In this document: piece by piece, positions 51,350-62,071 of the stretch
Layout: every line of letters begins with the position of its first letter
How positions within the stretch are numbered: the stretch's first letter is position 1
Assembly: GCA_036924085.1 (NCBI GenBank)
Contig: JAVGWX010000013.1
Coordinates: forward strand, 44,858,675-44,922,674
DNA length: 64,000 bases
DNA from: Ariolimax columbianus
Lineage: Eukaryota; Mollusca; Gastropoda; Stylommatophora; Arionidae
Direction of reading: 5' to 3'
The notes under the pieces: model-generated
Told to the model about the DNA's origin: nothing
Databases searched by the model: none
The model's input: only the letters and a program-made list of their open reading frames with translations
Position numbers and translations under genes: made by a program

Positions 51350-52630
51350 CATATGTTTATTGCGCATTTCCGAACAAAAATTGGGTGATATGACATCTGG
51401 ACTAGAATGAAGAGCCCATAAAGTGAAATAATGGGATGGTTGGCGTTACAAATTGTCAAAGTTATGGCGTTGATGATATTTAAAAAGTCAGCGAGCAAGA
51501 TTTTGACTCTCGTCATCAAGGCCACCACACCTCTCAAGGCTATCCCACCTTCCTGTGTTCCGGTTGTAAGGCGAGGGTACCTTCCAGATGGGCTCATTAT
51601 TATATTACGTTGAGTCCCTCTGTTGTAGAAAGGGCACTGACAGTTTCATACTGGGGTTTTGTAAAGATTTGGTGAAAAACAAAAACTACCAGGTGGTTTA
51701 TGGCGCCCACTTATGGAGTAGCCTGGTCCGTTTTGTTTGGTCAAGCTTGTCACATTTCCCTTTCTGGGCGACACGCTGGTGTTGTTAAATCAGACCAATG
51801 TTTCTCAACCTTTTCCGACCTTGGCCCCGTCCCAACCTTATTTTTATCTCCTGAAAACCCTCTCCCCTCCCCCTTACTTGCCTACTGATAAAAAGGTAAC
51901 TATTTATTAAATGTTTTGTTTGTAAATAAAACATGTTGTCTTTATAATTTATACAAAATGCAATTATTTAAACAAATGTATGTATCACGATCTTGTACTT
52001 GAATTTTTTTATTTTACGTGTTTTGCCTCACTAGTTTCTTCTGGCGGAGGCGCGCCTATTCCACCCCAGACCGTAGTCAATAGGGCGATATTAAGACACA
52101 TAAACCAGTGCTTGGATGTATGTGTGCGACTGTATGTACCTATGCTAGGTTTGTGCGCTCTCAGAAGCTAGCCCAACCAAAGTGCAATGGAAGGGCCTCG
52201 CCCTGAATGCGCGTGTGAAGGTTGTGCAAGAGTGTGATTATTGGACAGAGTCAAATGAAACAAGAGTGTGTGGAAAGAAGTCAAAGGTCAAATCTTGTGT
52301 GATCTTGTACTTGATGACCAGAAACCAGCTTTTTTATATTGGGTTCTATTACTGTAAATGATAACCGAAGTTCACCTCTGACTTCTATGTTAATGCGATT
52401 CCGCGTTGATTAAATAGTTCTCACGACTGAAACCTGATTATACCAAATACGAAGTAAGAAATGGCATGAAAAATAAGTTTGCCTTATCACAAAGCTGTGG
52501 ATATTTTTAGATATTGTACTCTATCCAATAATGGTGTTTATCTTAACTGAAAGTTACTCTGGCTGCTCTGTACATCAATGATCGATTCTTGCAATGAGAC
52601 GTCAACAGCATTCACAGTTAGGATAGGGAA
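51350..52630. other. Mostly unassigned; possible hAT-type terminal phrase at 51791-51870
   Basis: CAGACCAATGTTTCTCAACC then TTTTCCGACCTTGGCCCC resembles the outer end of some hAT-derived non-autonomous elements, but I could not find a matching opposite end. The rest has no recognisable gene. Confidence 0.3.
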
Positions 52631-53440
52631 AGGAAAGTGACGTTCCAACAGAGTGCGCATGACGATCCATTCACTGGCAAGGACGGTCATTTCTATGTTC
52701 ACTCTACCTCTCTCTGTTTTAAAAAAGTTTTTGTCGTCTTTTTGTTCTTTTTTTTGTTTGCTATTTTCTTTTCTGTTTTATATTTTCTTCACCTCTCTGT
52801 TTTCTTTTTTCTTTTCTGCTTTCTTTTCTCGGTTACATCTCTGTTTTCTTCACTTCTCACTTCCCTCGGTGGCCCTCTAGTCTTGTGCCGTACCGTGCCC
52901 TCCACATTTTCACGATTTTTACCTGCTGCAACGGAATATCATGGGGCCTACAATGGCATTATTGGCTCTGTTGAGAAACGCTGGATTATGTATCTGGATC
53001 TTGCGGCGTGATGATCAGAAACCACATTGATGTATCAGACGGATGGATTCTGCTTGAACTATACGGAGTAATTATGTGTATTCCAGATTGGAAGATTTTT
53101 AAAAACACCAGACGACGCATTCGCATGCGTACTTGTGTACTTTCCTACTCCTTGCTCATCCGTACACATTTTAAATTGTATAAAGATGCATTTTTGTGTG
53201 CCTGTGTGTTGACAATTCTTAATTGCACATAATAAATTATAACAATTTTCAAATTTGTACGTAGCAATGGTAACAAATTTCAAACATAATTTGTGTATGA
53301 TGTGAAAATGAAATGAAGTGAACATTTAAGATGAGATGGTGGGAGTTCATTTTGTGAGGTGAATGGTGACCTAATTTTAAAATGACGTCACTCTAGAACA
53401 TTAATAATGTCCTGTATTTTTGGGTTGAAATATTTGTGAA
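52631..53440. other. Unassigned, T-rich stretch
   Basis: A 124-codon frame (52637-53011) is Phe-rich because of TTTTC runs at 52735-52860 and has no domain. 53010-53240 is also without recognisable content. Confidence 0.4.
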
Positions 53441-53459
53441 GCAATATGTGTACACCTGT

Positions 53460-53995
53460 GTACATATCCATAAATACATATTCATTTATACACACACATA
53501 CATGTTCATTTATACACACACATATACATGTTCATTTATACACACACACATACATGTTCATTTATACACACACACATACATGTTCATTTATACACACACA
53601 TATACATGTTCATTTATACACACACACATACATGTTCATTTATACACACACATATACATGTTCATTTATACACACACACATACATGTTCATTTATACACA
53701 CACACATACATGTTCATTTATACACACACACATACATGTTCATTTATACACACACACATACATGTTCATTTATACACACACATATACATGTTCATTTATA
53801 CACACACACATACATGTTCATTTATACACACACATATACATGTTCATTTATACACACACACATACATGTTCATTTATACACACACACATACATGTTCATT
53901 TATACACACACACATACATGTTCATTTATACACACACACATACATTTTCATTTATACACACACACATACATGTTCATTTATACACACACATACAT
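53460..53995 (+). repeat. 26-bp (locally 24-bp) CA-rich minisatellite, ~21 copies
   Basis: Unit: TTCATTTATACACACACACA then TACATG; some units read CACACATATACATG. As 26 is not a multiple of three and the unit lacks stops in any frame, all three forward frames stay open (YTHTYMFIYTHTHTCSFIH). Not a gene. Confidence 0.96.
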
Positions 53996-54003
53996 TCTTC
54001 TGC

Positions 54004-54270
54004 GATCGTTCTGATCTTCAACAGTTTCTCTCCGTTTGCCTAGTGCAAAATGAAGATGATAGATTTACAAAGAACCAAAACCACAAATGTCAAATCAACA
54101 CCTTCTTCTTCTGCTTCTTCTTCTTCTTCTTCTTCTTCTTCTTCTTCTTCTTCTTCTTCTTCTTCTTCTTCTTCTTCTTCTGCATTCATTCTCAATCTTC
54201 CACTACCCAGCCCCGAACAGGGCTTTGCAAGTAGCAGGATGCAGTCCGGAGAACGAAGGAGGTGCTCGAT
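54004..54270 (+). repeat. Left arm of an inverted duplication (block A + CTT + S-1 tail)
   Basis: CTTCAACAGTTTCTCTCCGT, TGCCTAGTGCAAAATGAAGA, TTACAAAGAACCAAAACCAC, AAATCAACACC, (TTC)n at 54102-54181 and CATTCTCAATCTTCCACTAC...GGATGCAGTCCGGAGAACG reappear inverted at 55330-55545, nearly identical. Confidence 0.9.
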
Positions 54271-54800
54271 GGACTCCTCGTGGTCATGGCAGAATCTGCA
54301 GTTTGGTTCACGTAGTGGGTCTAATCTATCCAGATGTTTGTTGAGATGGGTGTCACCTGTTCTCAGCTTGAAGATCAAATGCTGGTCTCTTCATTTCAGT
54401 TTCTTTGCTGGGTCCTGGTGATCTGGTTTTGCTTGGTTTTTGAAATATACTTGACCTGTCTGGGATGTGGCCCACTGATCTAGCCACTCCTGTCTATAGT
54501 TATTTTTCAGGATTTGTTGCAGGTTTGTAGTGTGGTGCTAGGTAGTGGCTGTGGTAGCATTGCCCCGCTTCTGGCCAGCTTATTTGCCTTCTCATTTCCT
54601 TGGATTCCGAGATGGCAAGTTATCCACTGGAGCACCACTTCCGCGCCATAAGAGATGGACAATTGGTCAATTAATTTATAGATATTATTAACATCAGGAG
54701 ACATTCTGTTTTCAAAGGCTTGGAGCGCAGACTTTGAGTCTGAGAAAACAACGATCTCCCCATGCTGTATAGAGCCGCTTTCAAAATCTGAGATTATTCG
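54230..54800 (-). mobile_element. Jockey-type LINE (J-III), RNase H and Cys block, ending in the S-1 tail
   Basis: From 54800 down: broken GEIVVFSDSKSALQAFEN, then MSPDVNNIYKLIDQLSIS, EVVLQWITCHLGIQGNEKAN and KLARSGAMLPQPLPS (RNase H), MIFKLRTGDTHLNKHLDRLD (54378) and CRFCHDHEESIEHLL. The frame then passes into RSPDCILLLAKPCSGLGSGR, encoded by the sequence that forms the last ~80 bp of the S-1 SINE, and ends in a GAA tail. This links S-1 to a Jockey-type LINE partner. Confidence 0.75.
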
Positions 54801-54844
54801 GCAAAGGACGTTCTACAAAGGACATGCTTCATGATGATGGTGAT

Positions 54845-55200
54845 GCTATATATGTGTATATATGTATGCGTGTGTATAAATGAATATATGTGCGTGTATA
54901 AATGAGCATGTATGCGTGTGTATAAATGAATATATGTGCGTGTATAAATGAGCATGTATGTGTGTGTATAAATGAATATATGTGCGTGTATAAATGAGCA
55001 TGTATGTGTGTGTATAAATGAATATATGTGCGTGTATAAATGAGCATGTATGCGTGTGTATAAATGAGTATATGTGCGTGTATAAATGAGCATGTATGTG
55101 TGTGTATAAATGAATATATGTGCGTGTATAAATGAGCATGTATGCGTGTGTATAAATGAGTAAGTATGTGTGTGCATAAATGAATATAAATATATATAAG
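54845..55200 (+). repeat. 46-bp TG-rich minisatellite, ~8 copies
   Basis: Unit: TGCGTGTATAAATGAGCATG, TATGTGTGTGTATAAATGAA, TATATG. It uses the same words as the 53460 array in the opposite orientation, with a doubled period. Confidence 0.93.
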
Positions 55201-55274
55201 GGCATAAATTAGCATGTATGTGTATGTTGGCAAAGCACTCGATATGTGTATGTATAAATGAATATGTATGTGTA

Positions 55275-55455
55275 TCTGCCGAGGACGGATGTGTCGGACC
55301 GAAAGGTATAAATATTGCAGTCAAGCTGTAAACTAGCGACGCAACGCAAATCCGTTCTCCGGACTGCATCCTGCTACGTGCAAAGCCCTGTTCAGGGCTT
55401 GGTAGAGGAAGATTGAGAATGAACGAAGAAGAAGAAGAAGAAGAAGAAGAAGAGA
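55275..55455 (+). mobile_element. Short S-1-type SINE (core and tail only)
   Basis: Starts CTGCCGAGGACGGATGTGTC, continues GGACCGAAAGGTATAAATAT and ends GAATGAACGAAGAAGAAG. Same start point as 57195-57350, so this is a recurrent short subtype rather than random truncation. Confidence 0.8.
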
Positions 55456-55545
55456 AGAATGTGTTGATTTGACATTTGTGGTTTTGGTTCTTTGTAAATC
55501 TATCATCTTCATTTTGCACTAGGCAAACGGAGAGAAACTGTTGAA
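55330..55545 (-). repeat. Right arm of the inverted duplication
   Basis: Complement of 54010-54270, differing in the length of the GAA run (about 30 bp here, 80 bp there) and a few substitutions. Confidence 0.9.
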
Positions 55546-56000
55546 GCTCTTCCAAGAATTTACACGTATATTCATTTGGTTTTGTTTTGTTTGTCAAAGT
55601 TGCAACAACAAACAAACAAACAACAGAAAAGAAATTCAGTAGCCTTACTTCACAGAATAGTGTTGAATGTATATTAAATGTATGTATACATTATTCAGGC
55701 TCTGAACCTATAGCTCTACCGAGAAAAGAACCTTATTGGTTACAGTAAGTAATTCATTTTTCTAGGTATTTAGCACGTGTGTTATGCAATCAACTGATTA
55801 ATTAATTAATTAATTTCATCATTTATTTATTTTGTTCTCCTTCCATTGGTTAATTTTATTAATTCAATTCAAATTTCATCAATGATTCTGCATACTTAAT
55901 TAATTCCATTCTTCGTTCATTAATTTCCTAAAAAATATTTTCATTCTGCTTTGTAAAAGCGACACATAAAACAAAGGTTGGTATGTGTTGTTTAAATCGG
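55546..56000. other. AT-rich spacer
   Basis: (AAC)n at 55602-55622 and (TTAA)-rich 55795-55920. No gene. Confidence 0.5.
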
Positions 56001-56510
56001 AAGTGACGTTGTTATGCGCATCGTACGTATGTTTTTCTTCTTCTTCTTCTCTTCTTCTTCTTCTTCTTCTTTTTCTTCGTTCGTTCTCAATCTCCCACTG
56101 CCAAACCCTGAAAAGGTAAGTAGCAGAATGTAGTCCAGAGAACGGAATGCGTTGTGTCGTAGTTTACAGCTTGGCTGCGATATTTACACCTTTCGGTCCA
56201 ACACTCTGACTTCAGCAAGCATTTTTTGAGTACCGGGTTAGCATTTCATCTTCGAGCCCTTCTCCTTAGCCAATCTGCCCTGCTGCAGCCTGTTATCCAG
56301 GATCACCGCGTGGAGGTGTAGAAGGGCCTTGTCAGCTATGGTTCGCTGGCCCTGACGCTAGCAGTCAGCTATGGGTCGCTGACCACTGCAGCTCATGTGC
56401 TGCTCAGCATCTTGATCCCGTACGTATGTTCACTTGTTGCAGTTTGGTCCGGTTTCGTTTGAACACGCTTGGTATATTAGATGCAAGATAAATATAAATT
56501 TTTTGTAACT
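56000..56510 (+). repeat. Mariner-relic-associated repeat split by an S-1 SINE
   Basis: 56005-56033 (AAGTGACGTTGTTATGCGCA, TCGTACGTATGTT) and 56419-56500 (CACTTGTTGCAGTTTGGTCC) together match the continuous sequence 31745-31830. Confidence 0.75.
56034..56418 (-). mobile_element. GAA-tailed SINE (S-1), full-length reference copy
   Basis: Exact 12-bp duplication CGTACGTATGTT at 56022-56033 and 56419-56430 defines both ends: 5' GGGATCAAGATGCTGAGCAG, 3' GAACGAACGAAG(AAA)(GAA)n. 385 bp. Blocks in order: head; GCTGACTGCTAGCGTCAGGG (source of the 33-bp array); CTCCACGCGGTGATCCTGG; CTGGATAACAGGCTGCAGC; the core around GTTGGACCGAAAGGTG; and the 80-bp tail shared with J-III. No ORF. Confidence 0.93.
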
Positions 56511-56564
56511 TCCTGAAGAAATCTCATCTCATATTAACTGAAGATACGACTATGGTTCACAAAA

Positions 56565-56730
56565 CCTCTTCTTCGTTCATTCTCAATCTCCCGCCACCAA
56601 GCCATGAAAAAGGCTTTGAAAGAAGCATGATGTAGTAAGGCGAACTTACAGATTGACGGCGATATTTGCACCTTTCGTTCGGACACATCCGTTTTTAACA
56701 GGCATTTTTGAGTACCAGGTTAAAATATGC
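56565..56730 (-). mobile_element. S-1 SINE fragment
   Basis: TTCATTCTCAATCTCCCGCC, CGATATTTGCACCTTTCGTT and TTTTTGAGTACCAGGTT; 5' half missing. Confidence 0.8.
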
Positions 56731-56784
56731 TTATTGCACAAATATAGTGAAGTATGTTTTAGAGCAGTTCTTTTCTGCCTGTTG

Positions 56785-57148
56785 GCTTGGCTTGACTGCG
56801 TTAGTTCTCAATCCCCCGCTACCAAACCACGACACAGGCCTTAGTAGCAGAATGTAGTCCAGAGAACGGAATGCGTTGTGTCGTAGTTTACAGATTGACT
56901 GCGATATTTGCACCTTTCGGTCCAACACATCCGACTTCAGCAAGCATTTTTTGAGTACCGGGTTAGCATTTCCCCTCTTCGATCCATTCTTTTTAGCCAG
57001 TCTGCTCTGTTGCAGCCTGTTACCCATAATCACCACGTGGAGGTGTAGAAGGGTCTTGGCAGCTTTGGTTCGCTGGCCCTAACGCTAGCAGTTAGATATG
57101 TTTCGCTGACCACTGCAGCTCATGCGCTGCTCAGATTCTTGATCTCCT
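56785..57148 (-). mobile_element. S-1 SINE, near full-length, tail lost
   Basis: From TTAGTTCTCAATCCCCCGCT to CTCATGCGCTGCTCAGATTC, all internal blocks present; no GAA tail remains. Confidence 0.88.
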
Positions 57149-57194
57149 TCTGCCTTTTCATACCAGACGTCCACTTTTAGAACTTTCGTCTGCC

Positions 57195-57355
57195 GAAGAC
57201 GGATGTGTCGGACCGAAAGGTACAAATATCGCAGTCAAACTGTAAACTAGCGACACAACGCATGCCGTTCTCCGGACTACATCCTGCTACTTGCAAAACT
57301 CTGTTCAGAGCTTGGCAGCGGGAGATTGAGAATGAACGCAGAAGAAGAAGAAGGT
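57195..57355 (+). mobile_element. Short S-1-type SINE (core and tail only)
   Basis: Starts CTGCCGAAGACGGATGTGTC and ends GAATGAACGCAGAAGAAG; same start as the copy at 55275. Confidence 0.8.
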
Positions 57356-57377
57356 TTCGTGACAGTAAATTAGCATT

Positions 57378-57600
57378 ACAGTTCAGTTCAATTCATTATG
57401 TGAGCTCCAGAGATCGTTGGGGTACCCCTGCTAACACCTCCACAATTCTGCGCCATCCCTCTCTGTCTGCAGTTGCTTTTTTGTGCCTCCTCGGTTAGTC
57501 GATTCATCGATGTTGTCTTCCCACCCTTTTCTCAGACGCCATGTACTGTGCCCTGTAGTATGGCAAGTTCATTGGACATTGAGATATGGCCATACTATGT
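57378..57600 (-). mobile_element. RTE-like LINE 3' end
   Basis: Minus strand reads KGWEDNIDESTD, then KKATADREGWRRIVEVLAG and VPQRS, and ends with TGAATTGAACTG. Truncated C-terminus of an R-6-type element. Confidence 0.6.
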
Positions 57601-57699
57601 CATCTCTCGCCTTTGACCACCTCACAACGATAAAAAGCGAAAAATAAATTGTAATTATCATAAACTAAAATTTAAATTGAAGAAAACCCCGCGATCTTC

Positions 57700-58165
57700 T
57701 ACTGAGTTTGTGTATTTTAGATGTTTTTGATCATCATGTAGCTTGTCCCTTGCCCAATGCTGCAACCATCACAGCCCGTCTGAAAGAAACTCGATCTCAT
57801 ACCAAATCTCCAGTCTGCTCCAGTTTTATGGTCAAGCCTTATTTGACATCTTGGTACCATTGCCTTCTTGACCTACATCTGCTGCTTTAGTCTGGCACCA
57901 TACCTTCCACCACCCTTCTCTCAATGTCGTTGTGTTTTTTTTTGATGTGTTCAAAGAATTTCAATTGTTGGTTCATGATGACATTTATGAGCACGTTCTC
58001 TTCTATGCCCAGTTATTATCGCATGTCGTCATTCTTCTCTGTTTTGGTCCATGGTATTCTGAGTCCCTTTCTATAATATGTCGACTCGAAGGACGAGGTT
58101 TGGGTAACTGTCCATGTTTCACAGCCGTATGCTGCTACGTGTGTGTCAGAGTCTAGGTTTCTCTG
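57700..58165 (-). mobile_element. RTE-like LINE 3' end (family R-3)
   Basis: Minus strand reads RVVEGMVP, RQWYQDVK, LTIKLEQTGDLV and DRVSFRQAVMVAALGKGQAT, followed by ATGATGATC, matching the C-terminus at 19640-19795 in opposite orientation. Confidence 0.6.
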
Positions 58166-58335
58166 AGTAGTTACTTATCCAAAGTGTTACAACATGTATC
58201 CACGCATCGACACGACTACACACAGTAAATAATAGTCAACACTCTCCAACAGAATGTGACATATTTAATTTTAAAAAATCGACAGAAACAATATTAGCCA
58301 AAAGAATAAAGTACATCTCAACTAATTAACCATAT

Positions 58336-58416
<81 letters not shown>
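58336..58416 (+). repeat. (AT)n microsatellite
   Basis: About 80 bp of alternating AT, self-complementary and able to extrude a cruciform. Confidence 0.97.
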
Positions 58417-58418
<2 letters not shown>

Positions 58419-58419
58419 A

Positions 58420-59570
58420 ATTACAGCCGAAGTTTTAAGCATTAGCTTTTGAATATTTCCTTCAACTAATAAAACCTAGTTCTTGCCGCTACACTCCCAT
58501 CCCCTTATATGCACACTCTCACAAATCCTCCTTCACTATCAAATTATGTACTCTGTCGTTATGTGCATTTCACCGTCACTCAGATCCCTTCAGTCAGGTG
58601 ATCTGCATATCCACATACGATCTATTCACGTATACCCAGGTTATCTGTGCGTTCAAATGAAATTCGATCACGTCACTTATAGTCGGAATCACGTACTCAC
58701 TTGTGGTCACGCACTCACTCGATCTGTGCATACACATACTTCAGAACACACATCGTTTACTCGGTGTCCTGCACGTACGACACATATTCAGTTCTCTTCT
58801 AGTCACAGGGTGTCCAACATACACACTTATAGAGCGACTGGCCAGAACTCGAAAGTGTATGCTGGTTCAGTCACCCTTAAAACTCATCCTATCTCTCACT
58901 CCTAGTCAGCCTGTTAGCTAGTCTCTCAATTTCTCTCTCCAGGCCAGTCTGCTAACTTCATCTTTGCCGAGTATTTTATAGTCTCAAGCATCTTCGTGGC
59001 TGTCCAATGGACTTCTGTTGGTTGTCTGACTTAGCCATCACTCTAAATTTGAATCTACCTCCAACTAGTTATTTGACGAAGAACTCCGAATTGCTGTCAA
59101 TCTAAATGTAGCAGGCCGTGTCGGCCTCTGACTGTCACCAACCCATTTGCCCCTTCCACCCCCCACTCCGCTAAAACGGAACGCCTGGGTTGTCAGCTCC
59201 GAACCCCCACCTGTACTAGACGTATTCTTCCACTTAACCCTTTTTTTCCTTTGTCGACCTAGTGTCGAGACGTGTAGTGACCTTGGCACACATTCAGGTA
59301 ACCTTTGTTCCCAGAGTCGCCGACCCAATCACCCCTGCCCTTAACGTCCATGCTCCAGCTGGAACTGTTACACGTAAAATACATACTTTTTATATGTTGT
59401 AATTGTGTTGGTTTGCTGGTATTCTGCGATAGTTTCCTCATGTTGTTAATACAGCTTGTAACTATTCTGCTACCACCCACATAGAAGCTAAAATCACCCA
59501 ATAGTGGGCGATTGCCACCAGACTGAAGAGTACTGTTTTAAAGAAACCAAATATTTTGGTCACCAAAGAT
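58420..59570. other. Unassigned, moderately GC-rich stretch
   Basis: Pyrimidine-leaning sequence with short frames (140 codons at 58483-58905, no domain). 59400-59450 contains TTGCTGGTATTCTGCGATAG, a scrap matching the R-3 LINE at 19075-19110. Confidence 0.35.
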
Positions 59571-59848
59571 AATCATATAAAATCAACTGAGTGGTCCCGA
59601 AGTAAGCCTCGTGTGCCGGAGGTCGTGGATCCAAATCGCGGTGGAGACCGGATTTTTGTCAAGCGAATCTTCTGGTAAAAATCCTGCCTTTGTCTGGGTA
59701 GTGAGATCGGACTCCCGTGTGGCGTGACGAGCATGTTAACAATCCTTTGGCAGTTATAAATCGGAAAGAAGAAGACCGCTGCCCGGACAAAATTCAAAAA
59801 TTCTGATTAAAAATCTACCCAAATTATTTGTACCTTCCACCAGGACTA

Positions 59849-62071
59849 TAGTCCGTCTTTTAATTCATAAACAAGGTCCGAAGTAATTTTCTACTAAACT
59901 GCATGTCAGATCCAAATGTTTTTTCGCATGCAACCTTAGAATATCCATGACGTTAAGTAAATTTGTTTTTCTCCAAGAAATTTGATGTATTTTGAAGAAA
60001 AAAATATACTCATTAGTTTATATTAAAAGCAGCCTCAGTGAATTGAACATAATTTTAACATGTATATGGTACTACTGTTTTAAAAATAGATGTTGCGACA
60101 TTCAAATACATTGAGTTAAAAAACAAATTCCTGATTATCCCGTGCCGCAATTATACATTTTGTAGAATGCGGGAAAACAACCAAGGTCATTCTTGCGAAA
60201 TTGTCGTTCAGTTATAGGCGTATCCCGATATTATAATTTGTGGGTCGCTATTGTGACATAAAGTTGTTTTTTTCAAAAGTTACATTGAAACAATTTCAAA
60301 ATGAGTTTGAAGTGTACCTTTATAACATTGCAGAAGGTTACCGATTTCCAATTCAAGCTTTTCCGCAGGGAATCTAAGATGGGTAATTTATATTGCTATA
60401 TTTATGACCCAGAGAAACGAATGCAATTAGCGCCTGGTCTGGATAGATCATCCTTTAACCGTTGGATTGAACAGGACTCAAAGTGCACTCATATTAAGCA
60501 AGGTAGGAAAAGGACATTTAACCGTTTCGACAGAGATGTCATAAAACGGGAGAGATTAAAACGATTGACGAAAAATTAACTTATTACTCTGCTGAAACTA
60601 AAAATAACATTGCAATCCGACTGCAGTTTTGAAGTTTTCAAAAGTACTCTTTGGAAAATTGTGAGAGCATTCATGAAAACTTCAGGCGGCCGGAATATTA
60701 TATGTGAAAAGCCACATTTGATTGCTGCCCGAAGCAAATACCTGATACAGATACGTGAACGGCGTAGGAACGGCTATAGTATTGTATACTTTGATAAATC
60801 TTGGGTCAATGGTCACCACACCTTTTGTAAAGAATGACAATCAGTTAACCGTGAACAGAAAAGACAAATTCCAAGCAATAAAGGGCAGCGCATTATATGC
60901 CGGAAGCAGTGAAAACGGACTTGTCCATGACGCTGAACTTATTTTCCAATCAAAAGGTAATGACGGTAGACACTACCACACTGATATGAATGGAGACATT
61001 GTCAGTCACTGGATGACGAATGAACTGCTTCCAGTTCTGGATCGACCGTCATGCCTAGTAATTGATAATGCATGCTATCACAATGCAGTATCCGTGGAAC
61101 ACAAAGTACCAATTGTATCAAATATAAAAGCTCAAATTAGGACATGGCTAGATAAGGAAAAAATTTCGAAGACACGTATTTGAAGCCAGAGTTATTGCAG
61201 CTTGTGAGGAAGACAAATAAGACAGAGGTCTATCATATTGACAAAATCATTGAAGAGTACGGTCACACTTCTCTGTGACTAACTGTATATCATGCGCATA
61301 TAAACCCTATAGAGCTTGTGTGGGCTAAAGTCAAAGGACAAGTTGCCGAACAGAACAGGACATTTAAAATGTGTGGTGTTGAAGTGTTGATACGTGAGTG
61401 CTTTTACAAAATAGACATTCAGTTCTAGAAGAAGTGTGTTGAACATGTGCTCCGGGAAGAAGAACAGTACGGGCAACGAGATGGATTACAGGTTGTCCAG
61501 CTAGAAACAATTATCAATCTCTTTGAATCGACAGATTGGGTTTGATTAATATAATCTTTTATAGACATACTGATTAGCAGACTTCGATGAATTAGCAAAT
61601 GTTTATCAAAACAATTAGGTAACAATCGCAACAAATACATTTCAATATTCAAATGCGTTACACAGCATAAAATTAACTGCGCAGTTAATACAACCTTGGG
61701 GGTCTAAGTGTGACCGAAAGGCTGTACTAACTGTTGCATATTGGTGCCATTTTTACGATTGTGCATAAAGGACAACACAAACAATCAATTAGTCTATCAA
61801 GACATTAAGAAGATACGCCTTTGAACAAAATGAGACGCGAAATTAAGCTGCGTACTGTAAAATCTTAAATATAATGCCATTTATTTGCAGTGATCCTAAA
61901 AGATAACATAATTCACCAATGTGCAAACGTCTTAACTTCTATGGACTAAATAATATCAATGTTTTAGCGTCATGGATATTCTAAGGCTGCATACGAAAAA
62001 TCATTTTGATCTGACCTGCAGTTTAGTAGAAATTTGCTTCGGACCTTGTTTATGAATTAAAAGACGGACTA
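59849..62071 (+). mobile_element. IS630-Tc1-mariner-group transposon, candidate DD82E (Sailor-type)
   Basis: 2223 bp between TA dinucleotides (59847-59848, 62072-62073). Terminal inverted repeats of about 105 bp: left 59849-59953 begins TAGTCCGTCTTTTAATTCAT, right 61968-62071 reads the same inverted, with roughly ten differences. It carries one transposase frame in the forward direction with several breaks. Length, long inverted repeats and the catalytic spacing agree with the DD82E group as I remember it (named Sailor). The group assignment rests on recall and on the residue count. Confidence 0.85.
60301..61545 (+). pseudogene. DDE transposase of the Sailor-type element, broken
   Basis: N-terminus 60301-60579 (MSLKCTFITLQKVTDFQFKL ... 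RSSFNRWIEQDSKCTHIKQG, basic DNA-binding part), stop at 60577, continuing in frame to RNGYSIVYFDKSWVNGHHTF (first catalytic Asp; the usual DETW is DKSW). A shift near 60830 is followed by GSALYAGSSENGLVHDAELI and PSCLVIDNACYHNAVSVEHK (second Asp, 61064). A shift near 61175, then YLKPELLQLVRK, a TGA near 61276, and HINPIELVWAKVKGQVAEQN (Glu, 61312). A TAG near 61425 precedes HVLREEEQYGQRDGLQVVQL. The second Asp and the Glu are 248 nt apart, about 82 residues. At least five lesions, so inactive. Confidence 0.85.

Noticed and set aside
51791..51870. hAT transposon
   Set aside because: Only one terminal-like phrase found; no matching end, no 8-bp duplication, no transposase.
53436..54234. 192-262-codon ORFs rich in His, Thr and Tyr
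   Set aside because: Translations of the 26-bp minisatellite, open in all frames for arithmetic reasons.
58483..58905. 140-codon ORF as a gene
   Set aside because: No domain, no splice or start support, and compositional bias typical of unselected sequence.
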